Part shown: positions 13,243 through 22,868 of the stretch, in pieces | How the letters are laid out: each line of letters opens with the position of its first letter | How positions within the stretch are numbered: the first letter of the stretch is position 1 | From: Chromohalobacter canadensis | GTDB lineage: Bacteria; Pseudomonadota; Gammaproteobacteria; Pseudomonadales; Halomonadaceae | Length of the DNA: 64,000 bases | Assembly (NCBI RefSeq): GCF_034479555.1 | Contig: NZ_CP140151.1 | Span: 2,294,001 to 2,358,000, forward strand | Direction: 5' to 3' | Made by a program: the position numbers and the translations under genes | The notes under the pieces: model-generated | Databases searched by the model: none | What the model was told of the DNA's origin: nothing | Seen by the model: the letters and a program-made list of their open reading frames with translations, nothing else

Positions 13243-13294
13243 CATTGCCTCTGATATAGTCAGTGTCTCTTTCTTCCTGCAGCTGGAGCGGGCC

Positions 13295-14608
13295 TTGAAC
13301 ACGCGTTTCCCCTTCGCCGATTGGTTTCGTAATTCGTCTCCGTATATCAATGCGCATCGCGGGCGTACGTTCGTGGTGCTCATCGAAGGCGAGGCATTGG
13401 CATCCGAGCGATGGGAGCCACTGCTTCAGGACCTGGCTTTGCTGCATACCCTGGGCGTGCGCCTGGTGATGGTCTTCGGCATTCGTCCGCAGGTGGGCGA
13501 GGCGCTGAGCGAAGCGGGGATCGAGCCGCGCCGGATCGACGGGCGTTGGGTGGCCGACGAGTCGATCATGCGCCATGTCGAACGTATCGCTGCCGAGCTG
13601 CGCCTCAAGATCGAGGCACGCCTCTCGTTGGGGCTACCCAACACGCCGTTGCATGGCGTCGAGCTGACGGTGGTCTCCGGTAATCTGGTGACCGCCAAAC
13701 CGCTGGGCGTGCGCGATGGCGTCGATTTTCACCACAGTGGCGAGGTACGCCGCGTGCGTAGCCAGGCCATCGCCGAACTGCTGGCGAAGGAAACGTTGGT
13801 ACTGGTGCCGCCGTTGGGATATTCGAGCACTGGCGAAGTGTTCGATCTGGATGCGGCCGATGTCGCTCAGCACGTCGCCATGGGGCTGGGCGCCGACAAG
13901 CTGATTCTGCTCGGTGACGAGGCGGGGCTGCACGATGCCAGCGGCATGTTGCAGCGCCAGCTTACCCCGCAGGAGGCCGAGCCGTTACGGCGTCAGGCGG
14001 CGCCGGGCAGCGAATTGGCGCGGCACCTGGGGGCGGCGTGCGAAGCGGCGCGGCATGGCGTAGCCCGCACACACCTGCTTTCCTGGCACGATCGCGACGC
14101 CTTGCTCGGGGAGCTGTTCACCCGCGATGGGGTGGGGACCATGATCACTCAGCATCGCTACGAGCAGTTGCGCCGCGCGACGCTGGAAGACGTGGGCGGC
14201 TTGCTCGAGCTGCTGCGTCCGCTCGAGGAGCGCGGCATGCTCGTGGCGCGCTCGCGGGAGCGGCTCGAACATCAGATCGACGACTACTGGGTCATCGAGC
14301 GCGACGGCATGATCATCGGTTGCAGTGCCATGCATGCCTACCCCGAGGTGGGCATGGGGGAGCTGGCGTGTGTCGCCGTGCATGGCGATTATCGCGGTGG
14401 TGCGCGCGGCGATCTGCTGTTGGCCGAGGTCGAGCGTGAATCCCGGCGGCGCGGCTACAGCGCCTTGTTTGCCCTCACCACCCACACCACGCACTGGTTC
14501 CTAGAGCACGGCTTTCGACTCGACGGTCTCGAGGTGCTGCCACACCTGCGGCGCGATTCCTATAACCATGCACGCCAATCCAAGGTGTTGCTCAAACCCC
14601 TCGGTTAA
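13295..14608 (+). CDS. argA: Amino-acid N-acetyltransferase ArgA (N-acetylglutamate synthase)
   Basis: 437 residues: an N-terminal amino-acid-kinase-like regulatory domain (about 1-285) and a C-terminal GNAT acetyltransferase domain (about 290-437, with LACVAVHGDYRGGARGDLLL as the acetyl-CoA site). It makes N-acetylglutamate from acetyl-CoA and glutamate, the first step of arginine synthesis. The family opening PFADWFRNSSPYINAHRGRTFV supports a TTG start at 13295, with GGAG about 8 bases upstream. Arginine feedback inhibition is usual for the family. Stands alone between the pit terminator and the sRNA region. Confidence 0.95.
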   Translation: MNTRFPFADWFRNSSPYINAHRGRTFVVLIEGEALASERWEPLLQDLALLHTLGVRLVMVFGIRPQVGEALSEAGIEPRRIDGRWVADESIMRHVERIAAELRLKIEARLSLGLPNTPLHGVELTVVSGNLVTAKPLGVRDGVDFHHSGEVRRVRSQAIAELLAKETLVLVPPLGYSSTGEVFDLDAADVAQHVAMGLGADKLILLGDEAGLHDASGMLQRQLTPQEAEPLRRQAAPGSELARHLGAACEAARHGVARTHLLSWHDRDALLGELFTRDGVGTMITQHRYEQLRRATLEDVGGLLELLRPLEERGMLVARSRERLEHQIDDYWVIERDGMIIGCSAMHAYPEVGMGELACVAVHGDYRGGARGDLLLAEVERESRRRGYSALFALTTHTTHWFLEHGFRLDGLEVLPHLRRDSYNHARQSKVLLKPLG

Positions 14609-14624
14609 GCGCCTGCCCTGTGCC

Positions 14625-14645
14625 GCCGCCTAACGACTAGGCGGC
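14625..14645 (+). terminator. Small hairpin after argA
   Basis: GCCGCCT / AGGCGGC with a 7-base loop, 16 bases after the argA stop. No T-run follows, so it is a weak or Rho-assisted end at best. Confidence 0.35.
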
Positions 14646-14675
14646 CCTGAGACTCGCCCGTCCGGCGGCCTGCAG

Positions 14676-14714
14676 TGTCGCCCCTACCTGACGGGGTGTC
14701 TCCAAAAAGAGACG
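14676..14714 (+). promoter_or_regulatory. Two tandem GlrR-type operator palindromes
   Basis: TGTC-N10-GACG occurs at 14676-14693 and again at 14697-14714, start to start 21 bp, two helical turns, so both face the same side of DNA. The known GlrR (QseF) box of enterobacteria is TGTC-N10-GACA; each copy here differs in the last base only. They lie about 175-210 bp upstream of the sigma-54 promoter at 14887, a normal distance for an enhancer, and the GlrR gene itself is 3 kb downstream. An AT-rich stretch between them and the promoter would suit IHF bending. Confidence 0.6.
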
Positions 14715-14886
14715 TAATAAGTTACTGTTTTTATTGATATTTACTTTTATCGGCGAAAGGGCGTTGGTAGGAGGCGACACTGTGAGCGCCAAAATGCCCT
14801 CGTTTCTCGATGAAATAGCCTATCGCGCGGTTTAGGGCTGCAATTAATGTTTTTAAGTTGCTGTTTTTAAATGATTTTTAAAAAAC

Positions 14887-14902
14887 TGGCACGGCTATCG
14901 CA
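14887..14902 (+). promoter_or_regulatory. Sigma-54 promoter for the argA-glrK intergenic RNA
   Basis: TGGCACG-GCTA-TCGCA matches the sigma-54 consensus TGGCACG-N4-TTGCA with a single mismatch. The invariant GG (14888-14889) and GC (14900-14901) are exactly 10 bases apart. Predicted transcription start is near 14912. There is no coding gene immediately downstream. Confidence 0.75.
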
Positions 14903-14911
14903 ATATATAGG

Positions 14912-15358
14912 GTGAGCAACGGGAAACGGTTCAACACGGCTCGAACCGTTTCTCGATCGATCAAGCCAGGGCGTTTCGATCACAACCCTGTGCGTAATGT
15001 CCCGGCTAGATTGATCAGCGTCTGCTCCACGCGATGTGTGACTTAGGTTGCGATGAGACGGGTACCGCCTACGGGCATGGAAAGGTACCAAAAGGGCAAG
15101 GATGCCCAGGCATGGATGCCACCCCTTCGGGGGCTAATTCGCTGCGCCGCCCTTGGCGACGCGGCACACGAAACGAAGTGGCGGCTGCGCCGTCAACATG
15201 AGGGCCTTTTTCCTGGCAATGTATGGACCTCATGGCTTCGTGGGCTTTCGAGCCCCTCGATCACTCTCGAGAATTCAGCCAGGTGGATGTTCGAGAGTGT
15301 TCACTTGACCCTTCAGTTCCCTGCGTACCTTGGGCCGGTCTTTCCGGCCCATTTTTTT
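14912..15358 (+). ncRNA. Candidate GlrR/sigma-54-controlled regulatory RNA
   Basis: About 447 bases from the predicted sigma-54 start to the strong terminator, with no convincing reading frame. Structures visible: a 10-bp perfect hairpin near the 5' end (14923-14932 with 14943-14952); GGGC-AAGGAT-GCCC (15094-15107); GGC-ATGGAT-GCC (15109-15120); CCCC-TTC-GGGG-like hairpin (15122-15132); and a 9-bp stem CACTCTCGA/TCGAGAGTG (15262-15299) whose loop holds GTGGATG. Six GGA motifs occur, two of them in six-base loops, the preferred binding form for CsrA/RsmA. Position upstream of glrK is that of GlmY in enterobacteria, but no GlmY sequence likeness was recognised. It could be a CsrB/RsmZ-type sponge, a GlmY analogue, or two shorter RNAs. 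Confidence 0.55.
15331..15358 (+). terminator. Strong Rho-independent terminator of the intergenic RNA
   Basis: TGGGCCGG / CCGGCCCA, 8 bp perfect, loop TCTTT, followed by seven T. It lies 184 bases upstream of the glrK start, so it ends a separate transcript rather than the glrK operon. Confidence 0.92.
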
Positions 15359-15541
15359 GCGCGTCTTGTGGGCCGTTGGAATGTGTCTAGCGGATGCGTC
15401 GGGTGCTCATTGCTGAGTGGGACTTACTCCTCGCTTTCGATCGGTGCGGCGATGCGGAAACCGGCATGCGAACGCAACTCTGTTATCCTGTGCGGGTAAG
15501 ATGACATGGCATCCACTCTCTTTCTGCATAGAATCGCGCTC

Positions 15542-17062
15542 ATGACCACTCAGGTCTCTCGCCGCTGGCGTCCTCGTTCGTTACTGCAGTTGGTAATGCT
15601 CGCCTTCTTGATGGTGATGCTGCCAATCGCCGTGCTCATGTTTCAGGCCGGCCAGGCACTCTCCGAGCTCTCGTCGCTGGCCGATGTCAGCGCGCGCCAA
15701 GCGGTGGAGCAAACCCGCCGTGCGCGCACGTTGAGCAATCTAGCCTTGGAAATGGAGCGCAGCGCGCGTCAATACGCGGTGCTCGAGCAGGAAGGATTGC
15801 TCAGCATCTATACCGAGAAAGCCCAACGCTACGCGGAACTGCTCGACGAGCATGCCCCCTTGCTGCCCGACGATCCCGATATCCCGCGCCTGCGTGAGCA
15901 ACTGGGCGAACTCGAGGCCCTGCCGGAAATGCCCATCGAGGAATTCCGCGATCAGCTGGCGGCGTTTGGCGACTTCTCACAGCGAACCGACAACGTTCGC
16001 CAGGCCACCAACCAACTGATCGATGAGCGTATCGAAAACATTCGCGAGCGTGCCAGCACCGTGCGTGGGCAGCTGTGGATGCAGACCGCTGCGCTGGTCT
16101 CGGTCAGCCTGGGGCTGATGTTGATCTTCACCTGGCTGATCATCCGCCCCATCCGCCAGCTCGAGCGGCGCATCTTCAGTCTGGGCAGCGGCATGGAGCC
16201 GGCCTCGTCTCAGCATATCCAGGGGCCGGCGGAGCTGGTCAGTCTCGGCGAGCGGCTGACTTGGCTCTCCGGGCGCCTCTCCGAGCTCGAGGCGCAGAAG
16301 CAGCAGTTTCTGCGCCATATGTCCCATGAGCTGAAAACCCCGCTGGCCAGCGTGCGCGAGGGAACGGCACTATTGTCCGATGGCGTGGTCGGCGAGCTCA
16401 GCGAGCGTCAGCGGGAAATCGTAGGTTTGATCGATGTCAGTGGTCAGGAACTCCAGGCCCTGATCGAGCAGTTGCTCGACTATAATCTGTTGCAGCACAG
16501 CCGAGGGCTCAAAGTGACGCGTTTCGATCTGGTCACGGTGATCCAGGAAGTGCTCGCCAAACATCGTTTGGCGCTCGATAAAAAGGGCATGGATGTCGAC
16601 TGGCCTCGGCACACTCCCTTGCCCTGGCAGGCCGACCGTGAGCGTACCGCCAGCGTTCTCGACAATCTGATTTCCAACGCCATTGCCTACGGCGAGGACG
16701 GCGGCCATCTGGCACTGCGTGCTAGACAACATCACGCCTCGCTGATCGTCGAAGTCGCCAATACCGGCGAGCCCATCGATGATGATGATAGCGCGCACCT
16801 TTTCGAGGCGTTCTATCAAGGTCGCATGCGGCGTCAGGGCGCCCTCAAAGGGTCAGGCATCGGCTTGTCGGTAGCTGCCGATTGCGCCAGGGTTCAAGAT
16901 GGACGCCTGGAGTTGGTCGAGGATGACACCTTCCCTGTCTGTTTCCGACTGACACTACCCGAGGTGACGTCGCCGGAGGAAGGAGCCGATGGCGACGACG
17001 CTTCCATAACGACGCCGGCTACGATACCGCCGGCGCTAAACGCAAGGAACTCGAACGCATGA
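15542..17062 (+). CDS. glrK: Sensor histidine kinase GlrK/QseE
   Basis: 506 residues from ATG 15542; an ATG at 15506 would add 12. N-terminus RPRSLLQLVMLAFLMVMLPIAVL is the family's first membrane helix; a second helix is near residue 190, with a periplasmic helical sensor between and a HAMP region after. The phosphorylated histidine lies in FLRHMSHELKTPL (about residue 262); the ATPase boxes are DNLISNAIAYGE and GSGIGLSVAADCA. It phosphorylates GlrR. Four-base overlap (ATGA) with the lipoprotein gene; same gene order as glrK-qseG-glrR of enterobacteria. Confidence 0.92.
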   Translation: MTTQVSRRWRPRSLLQLVMLAFLMVMLPIAVLMFQAGQALSELSSLADVSARQAVEQTRRARTLSNLALEMERSARQYAVLEQEGLLSIYTEKAQRYAELLDEHAPLLPDDPDIPRLREQLGELEALPEMPIEEFRDQLAAFGDFSQRTDNVRQATNQLIDERIENIRERASTVRGQLWMQTAALVSVSLGLMLIFTWLIIRPIRQLERRIFSLGSGMEPASSQHIQGPAELVSLGERLTWLSGRLSELEAQKQQFLRHMSHELKTPLASVREGTALLSDGVVGELSERQREIVGLIDVSGQELQALIEQLLDYNLLQHSRGLKVTRFDLVTVIQEVLAKHRLALDKKGMDVDWPRHTPLPWQADRERTASVLDNLISNAIAYGEDGGHLALRARQHHASLIVEVANTGEPIDDDDSAHLFEAFYQGRMRRQGALKGSGIGLSVAADCARVQDGRLELVEDDTFPVCFRLTLPEVTSPEEGADGDDASITTPATIPPALNARNSNA

Positions 17063-17589
17063 ACATCCGGATGCTGCTAGTGGCATTGTGCGCTGGCTCG
17101 CTGTTGACCGGGTGCCAGTGGATGACGCAAGAGACGTCCGCTCCGGCAGCCCCGGTCACCTCCTGCAATGACGACATCCCCAAGTTGGCTGACAATGTCT
17201 GCCTGGTGGATGACTGGATCGACTTCGGGCTCGCCTCGCAACGCGGTGACAGCGAGTGGCGCGACACCATGCTGACGCGCCTCCAGGGTGATATGCCGCA
17301 TCTCAAGCTGGCACGCGCCGTAGTGCTGGCATGGGGTGAACGCGATGGCTGGGAGCAAGCATCCGAGCTTTACAAGGCCGATATCTCAGCGGCGCCGAGC
17401 CGTTTACAGCCCCTGTTACGGCAATGGCTCAACGAGCTCGAGGCCCGCCGCGATTTGGCCAGCGATCTCGCCAAGAGCGAATCGCGCCGCCAAGCGTTGG
17501 GACGCGAGCGCGATGACCTCGCCGAGAAACTCGACGCCCTGACGGCCATCGAACAGAGTATCAACTCGCGCCATGAGCAATCGCCATGA
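17059..17589 (+). CDS. qseG: QseG-like outer-membrane lipoprotein
   Basis: 176 residues. A signal peptide ends in the lipobox LLTGC (cysteine near residue 19), so the mature protein is lipid-anchored. The C-terminal third is a charged coiled coil (SDLAKSESRRQALGRERDDL). Position between sensor and regulator, and overlap with glrK, match QseG (YfhG), which interacts with the QseE sensor in enterobacteria. Sequence likeness to QseG is modest by eye, so the call rests partly on position. Confidence 0.75.
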   Translation: MNIRMLLVALCAGSLLTGCQWMTQETSAPAAPVTSCNDDIPKLADNVCLVDDWIDFGLASQRGDSEWRDTMLTRLQGDMPHLKLARAVVLAWGERDGWEQASELYKADISAAPSRLQPLLRQWLNELEARRDLASDLAKSESRRQALGRERDDLAEKLDALTAIEQSINSRHEQSP

Positions 17590-17617
17590 CAGCGCGACGG
17601 TTACCAAGGAGAGATTC

Positions 17618-19018
<1,401 letters not shown>

Positions 19019-19048
19019 GTTCACGCAGAGTCAGTTTTCAGACAATGT

Positions 19049-20398
19049 CTAACGCTTGAAGCGCCGCTTCACCTCCAGCTTTAGCCGTCCCTCACCGAGT
19101 CGCGCGGTGAGGGTCTGGCCGGGCTGGGTGTCGTGTGCATTGCGCACGATATGGCGATTGTCGTCCTCGAGAATTGAATAACCGCGTCCCAACACCGCCA
19201 GCGGGCTGACCGCGTTGAGCTCGCGTGCCAGGGCTTCGAGGCGTTCCCGGGACTGATCGAGGCGGCGCGGCAAGGCGGCATGCAGTTGGCGCTCCAGAGT
19301 CGTCAGGCGTTGCTGGAGCGAGGTGATGGCAAGGCGTGGGTCCTGGCGTTCCACGCGGCGTGTCAGCGTCTCGTGATGCTGGCGCTCGCGGTCGAGTCGC
19401 CGCCGCATGGCAAGCCGCAGGCGCGTTTCCCAACTCTCCAGGCGCCGACGTTGCTCGGCCAGACGCTCGCCGGGATGCCGTAGCCGCGCCCGGGTTTGAT
19501 CGAGGCGTTGACCGTCGCGCTCCAGGCGCGCCTGCATGGCGCGTGTCAGGCCGCGTTCGGCGGCTTGCAACTGCGCTCGCTGTTCGTGCCAGTCCGGGAC
19601 CAAGCGCTCGGCGGCGGCGGACGGCGTGGGCGCGCGCTCATCGGCGGCGAAATCCGCCAGCGTGACATCCACTTCATGGCCCACCGCCGACATTATCGGC
19701 AGGCGGGAGTGATGGATCGCCCGCGCCAGGTGCTCGTCGTTGAACGCCCACAGATCCTCCAGGCTGCCGCCGCCGCGGGTGACGAGCAGGGCATCGACGG
19801 TGTCGTCCGGCGACTGGGCGCGCTGATTGGCCTGGGCGATGGCGCGAATGATCGCCGGCGGTGCCTCGCGCCCCTGTACTGGCACCGGCAGGATCGTTAC
19901 CTCCAGCGCCGGCCAACGGCGGCGCAACACCGCCAGTACGTCACGAATCGCCGCGCCGGTAGGCGAGGTGATGATGGCCAGATGGCGGGGTGGGCAAGGC
20001 AACGGCCGCGCGTTGGCGAAGACGCCCTCGGTGGAAAGCTTCGCCTTGAGCCGCTCGAACGCCGCCAGCAGCTCGCCTTCCCCAGATGCCTGCACCGCCT
20101 CGACGATCAACTGGTAGTCGCCACGCGGCTCGAACACCGACACGCGCCCGCGCACCCGTAGCCGGTCGCCATCCTTGAGTGTCGCGCGCATCAAGCGCGC
20201 CCGGTTGCGGAAGAACGCGCAGCGCAACTGGGCGCGGTCGTCCTTTAGCGTGAAGTAGATATGCCCCGACGCCGGCCGCGCCACCCCCGAAATCTCGCCT
20301 TCCACCCAACACTCGCCGAAGCCACGCTCCAGTATCAGACGGGCCTGGCGGTTGAGTTCACTGACGGACAGGGCGTTGGGGGTGCCAGTATCATCCAT
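19049..20398 (-). CDS. xseA: Exodeoxyribonuclease VII large subunit
   Basis: 449 residues, normal for XseA. N-terminal OB-fold (about 1-100: GECWVEGEISGVARPASGHIYF). Catalytic domain with TSPTGAAIRDVL, VTRGGGSLEDLWAFNDE and AVGHEVDVTLADFAADERAPTPSAAAE. Then a long arginine-rich coiled coil and the C-terminal LGRGYSIL. With XseB it degrades single-stranded DNA from both ends to short oligonucleotides. Convergent with glrR, only 30 bases apart, with no clear terminator between. xseB is not in the window. Confidence 0.96.
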   Translation of the reverse strand: MDDTGTPNALSVSELNRQARLILERGFGECWVEGEISGVARPASGHIYFTLKDDRAQLRCAFFRNRARLMRATLKDGDRLRVRGRVSVFEPRGDYQLIVEAVQASGEGELLAAFERLKAKLSTEGVFANARPLPCPPRHLAIITSPTGAAIRDVLAVLRRRWPALEVTILPVPVQGREAPPAIIRAIAQANQRAQSPDDTVDALLVTRGGGSLEDLWAFNDEHLARAIHHSRLPIMSAVGHEVDVTLADFAADERAPTPSAAAERLVPDWHEQRAQLQAAERGLTRAMQARLERDGQRLDQTRARLRHPGERLAEQRRRLESWETRLRLAMRRRLDRERQHHETLTRRVERQDPRLAITSLQQRLTTLERQLHAALPRRLDQSRERLEALARELNAVSPLAVLGRGYSILEDDNRHIVRNAHDTQPGQTLTARLGEGRLKLEVKRRFKR

Positions 20399-20473
20399 CG
20401 CAAGCCTCGCAAGGTTGGGTAAGGTCGAGAAAAGGGGAGTCTAGCATTGTGGCTACGAGCTATGGTGACGCCT

Positions 20474-20630
20474 CTATCGGGGATGAATCCCCTCCCACAA
20501 TCACCAGCCGGCTGCCGTGACCGCTGCTATCGGGAATGCCTATCTCCAAACACGCCCCACAAGAAGCCAGTTTCCACCAAGACCAGCGGCGGGTAAGGAG
20601 CCTGTGGGAGCGAATTTATTCGCGATGAAA
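20474..20630. repeat. Pair of inverted REP-like palindromes
   Basis: TATCGGGGATGAATCCCC.. TCCCACA (20476-20499) and CCTGTGGGAGCGAATTTATT followed by CGCGATGAA (20601-20629) are mirror-image relatives of the REP palindromes common in pseudomonads and halomonads (GTGGGAGCGA...TCGCGATG). A third partial relative, CTATCGGGAATGCC, lies between. They fill the space between xseA and the AbiEi gene. Confidence 0.6.
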
Positions 20631-20687
20631 TAGGCCAGCCGGTCAGAGTAGCTCTAGGGGAGTGGAAACCCAGAGTATATAGCGCGT

Positions 20688-21227
20688 TCAGTGTGCATTC
20701 GGCAGGCTCGCTTCATCGACAAGGTGGGTATTACGCCCGACACGTTTGAGATCAGCCCAGGCAGCTTGGGGCGTCGCGAGCCGCAAGGGACGCCCGACGT
20801 CGCGCATCCGATCCAGTAATTGGGGAACGGATCGTTTGGTATGGGTGAATTCAATGGTGCCATAAGGGGTTCGATATTCCCCCTTGCGGCCTGTGGTCAT
20901 GATCGTCAGCCGATCGACAGGAATTTGTGAGATCGCGCCATATTCCGAGAGTGCGGACTCTAGGCTGACATAGCTGTACTCGCCGAGGCGCATGGCCTTG
21001 GCGATTCGTTCGAGTAGGTCGGCGTCATGGTTCCGTGACAGCTTGTAGACATACACGCCGCGACTGACTGCCTCGAGCATGCCATGTCGACGTAGTCGAT
21101 TGATCCCCTCCTGAAGCGTCTTTGGGCTGTCTTCGGGAAAGATCTTGGCCAGGTCCGAGAGGGTAAATACATACCGGTGTTGGCGGTCCCAGTAGTCGAG
21201 CCGCTCACGGGCGGTGATTTGATCCAT
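20688..21227 (-). CDS. AbiEi-type antitoxin-like protein, without partner
   Basis: 179 residues from ATG 21227. N-terminal winged helix (YVFTLSDLAKIFPEDSPKTLQEGINRLRRHGMLEAVSRGVYVY) followed by the antitoxin body with SYVSLESALSEYGAISQIPV and DRLTIMTTGRKGEYRTPYGTIEF, the pattern of type IV AbiEi antitoxins. AbiEi normally represses its own operon and neutralises the nucleotidyltransferase AbiEii encoded just downstream. Here no AbiEii follows; downstream are REP sequences and xseA. A longer frame from 21284 would place the inverted repeat inside the gene, and no clear ribosome site marks either start. Confidence 0.7.
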   Translation of the reverse strand: MDQITARERLDYWDRQHRYVFTLSDLAKIFPEDSPKTLQEGINRLRRHGMLEAVSRGVYVYKLSRNHDADLLERIAKAMRLGEYSYVSLESALSEYGAISQIPVDRLTIMTTGRKGEYRTPYGTIEFTHTKRSVPQLLDRMRDVGRPLRLATPQAAWADLKRVGRNTHLVDEASLPNAH

Positions 21228-21228
21228 T

Positions 21229-21272
21229 AAGTCTACACAAATGCTATTTATAGATAGTGTATTTGTAGACTT
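21229..21272 (-). promoter_or_regulatory. Inverted-repeat operator in front of the AbiEi-like gene
   Basis: AAGTCTACACAAAT (21229-21242) and ATTTGTAGACTT (21261-21272) are inverted copies with a two-base difference, flanking the AT-rich TATCTATAAATAG on the minus strand, a fair -10 region. AbiEi proteins are known to bind inverted repeats at their own promoter, so this is probably the autoregulatory site. Confidence 0.55.
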
Positions 21273-21353
21273 GGTGCGTGGCAAGTAGAGTCTGTTACAG
21301 AGGGTGTCGTCGGCCCCGTGCGCCGGATTGGCGGCGGCGCGGGGCCGGTCGGT

Positions 21354-22856
21354 TCAGGCCTTGCTGGTCTTGGCTTGCCACAGCTTGGGCAGCAGCCAGG
21401 GCAGGATCAACAAGGCGAGCGCGGCGATCCAGAGGCCGAGCGAAATGCCGGATTGCCACAGGATGCCGAGGTCACCGCCGCTGATGGACAGCGCGCGCCG
21501 CAGGTTCTGTTCCATCAGTCCCCCGAGGACGTAGCCCAGGATGACGGGCGCCAGCGAGAAGCCCAGCTTGCGCAGTAAGTAGCCGAACACACCGATGATG
21601 AGCATCAGGTAGATGGCCGCGAGATTGGAGTGGAGTTGATAAACCCCCACGAAGGCCAGAATCGCGATGCCCGGCACCAGCACCCAGCGCGGAATCGTCA
21701 GCACGCGGGCGAAGACGCCAGCCAGCGGCAGGTTGAGCGCCAGCAGTACGATGTTGCCGATATACAGCGAGGCGATCAGGCCGCCGGCGACTTCCGGACG
21801 CTCACTGAACATCATGGGGCCGGGGGTAATGTTGTAGAGCATCAACGCGCCGAGTAGCACGGCCGTGGTGCCGGAGCCGGGAATGCCCAGCGTCAGCATG
21901 GGCACGAACGAGCCCACCGCCGAGGCGTTATTGGCTGCCTCCGGCGCCGCTAGGCCGCGCATGTTGCCCGTGCCGAATGAATTGTCCTTGTCGCTCAGGC
22001 GCTTCTCCGTGGTATAGGCGACCGCGCCGCCCACCGAAGCACCGGTGCCGGGCAAGATGCCGATAATGAAACCGATCAAGCCCGAGCGTCCCATCGTCCA
22101 CTTGCAGGCCATCACTTCCTTGAGGCTGACGAAGACACGTCCCAGCGGCGGGAGGCCGTCGTTGCCGTCCTTGCGATTGGCATGTTCCAGCATCAGGAGT
22201 ATTTCGCTGATCGCGAACAAGCCGATAATCATGACGACGAAATCGATACCGTCGTAAAGCTCGGGCAAGCCGAAGGTATAGCGCAGCACGCCGGTGCTTG
22301 AATCGACGCCCACGGTGCCGATCAAGACCCCCAGTACGGCGCCGATGGCGGTTTTGACGGGGTCCTTGCCCATCATCACGGACATGGAGGCGAAGGCGAA
22401 CACCATCAGCGCGAAGAACTCGGCGGGTCCGAACATCACGGCCACTTCCGCCAGCAGCGGCGCGAAAAGTGTCAGGCCGATGATGGCGATGGTCGCGCCA
22501 ACGAATGAGCTCACTGCTGACAAGCCGAGCGCCGGTCCGGCCAGCCCCTTCTTGGCAAGCGGATGGCCGTCGAGCGTGGTCATCACGGCCCCGGCATCGC
22601 CGGGCACGTTGAGCAAAATGCTCGACATGCGCCCGCCATACTCGGCCCCCGTGTAGATGGCGGCGAGTAGGATCAACGCTGATTCGGCAGGCAAACCGAG
22701 TGTATAGGCCAACGGCATCAGAATCGCGATTCCGTTGATTGGACCGATGCCGGGCAGCGCCCCGAAGAGCGTGCCGAGAAGCGCACCGAGCAACGCCAAG
22801 CCGAGATTCAGCGGGCTAAGGGCGACATCGAAGCCATGGATCAGGAAATCGAACAT
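21354..22856 (-). CDS. tctA: Tripartite tricarboxylate transporter large membrane subunit TctA
   Basis: 500 residues with about eleven membrane helices. TctA signatures: GALLGTLFGALPGIGPINGIAI near residue 20, YGGRMSSILLNVPGDAGAVMTTLDG, and GLIGFIIGILPGTGASVGG with a second PGIG/PGTG loop near residue 260. It is the channel subunit of a TTT carrier driven by an ion gradient. Twelve bases downstream of tctB in the operon tctCBA. A long GC hairpin (about 21311-21347) after the stop, without a T-run, may end the operon. Confidence 0.95.
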   Translation of the reverse strand: MFDFLIHGFDVALSPLNLGLALLGALLGTLFGALPGIGPINGIAILMPLAYTLGLPAESALILLAAIYTGAEYGGRMSSILLNVPGDAGAVMTTLDGHPLAKKGLAGPALGLSAVSSFVGATIAIIGLTLFAPLLAEVAVMFGPAEFFALMVFAFASMSVMMGKDPVKTAIGAVLGVLIGTVGVDSSTGVLRYTFGLPELYDGIDFVVMIIGLFAISEILLMLEHANRKDGNDGLPPLGRVFVSLKEVMACKWTMGRSGLIGFIIGILPGTGASVGGAVAYTTEKRLSDKDNSFGTGNMRGLAAPEAANNASAVGSFVPMLTLGIPGSGTTAVLLGALMLYNITPGPMMFSERPEVAGGLIASLYIGNIVLLALNLPLAGVFARVLTIPRWVLVPGIAILAFVGVYQLHSNLAAIYLMLIIGVFGYLLRKLGFSLAPVILGYVLGGLMEQNLRRALSISGGDLGILWQSGISLGLWIAALALLILPWLLPKLWQAKTSKA

Positions 22857-22868
22857 GAGGGCGCTCCG

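Noticed and set aside
14912..15358. The intergenic RNA as tmRNA, RNase P RNA, 6S or SRP RNA
   Set aside because: None of their core motifs (for example the RNase P GAGGAAAGTCC element or a tmRNA CCA end) is present.
14867..15499. Short open frames inside the argA-glrK spacer
   Set aside because: No ribosome sites, poor codon use, and they overlap the structured RNA and its terminator.
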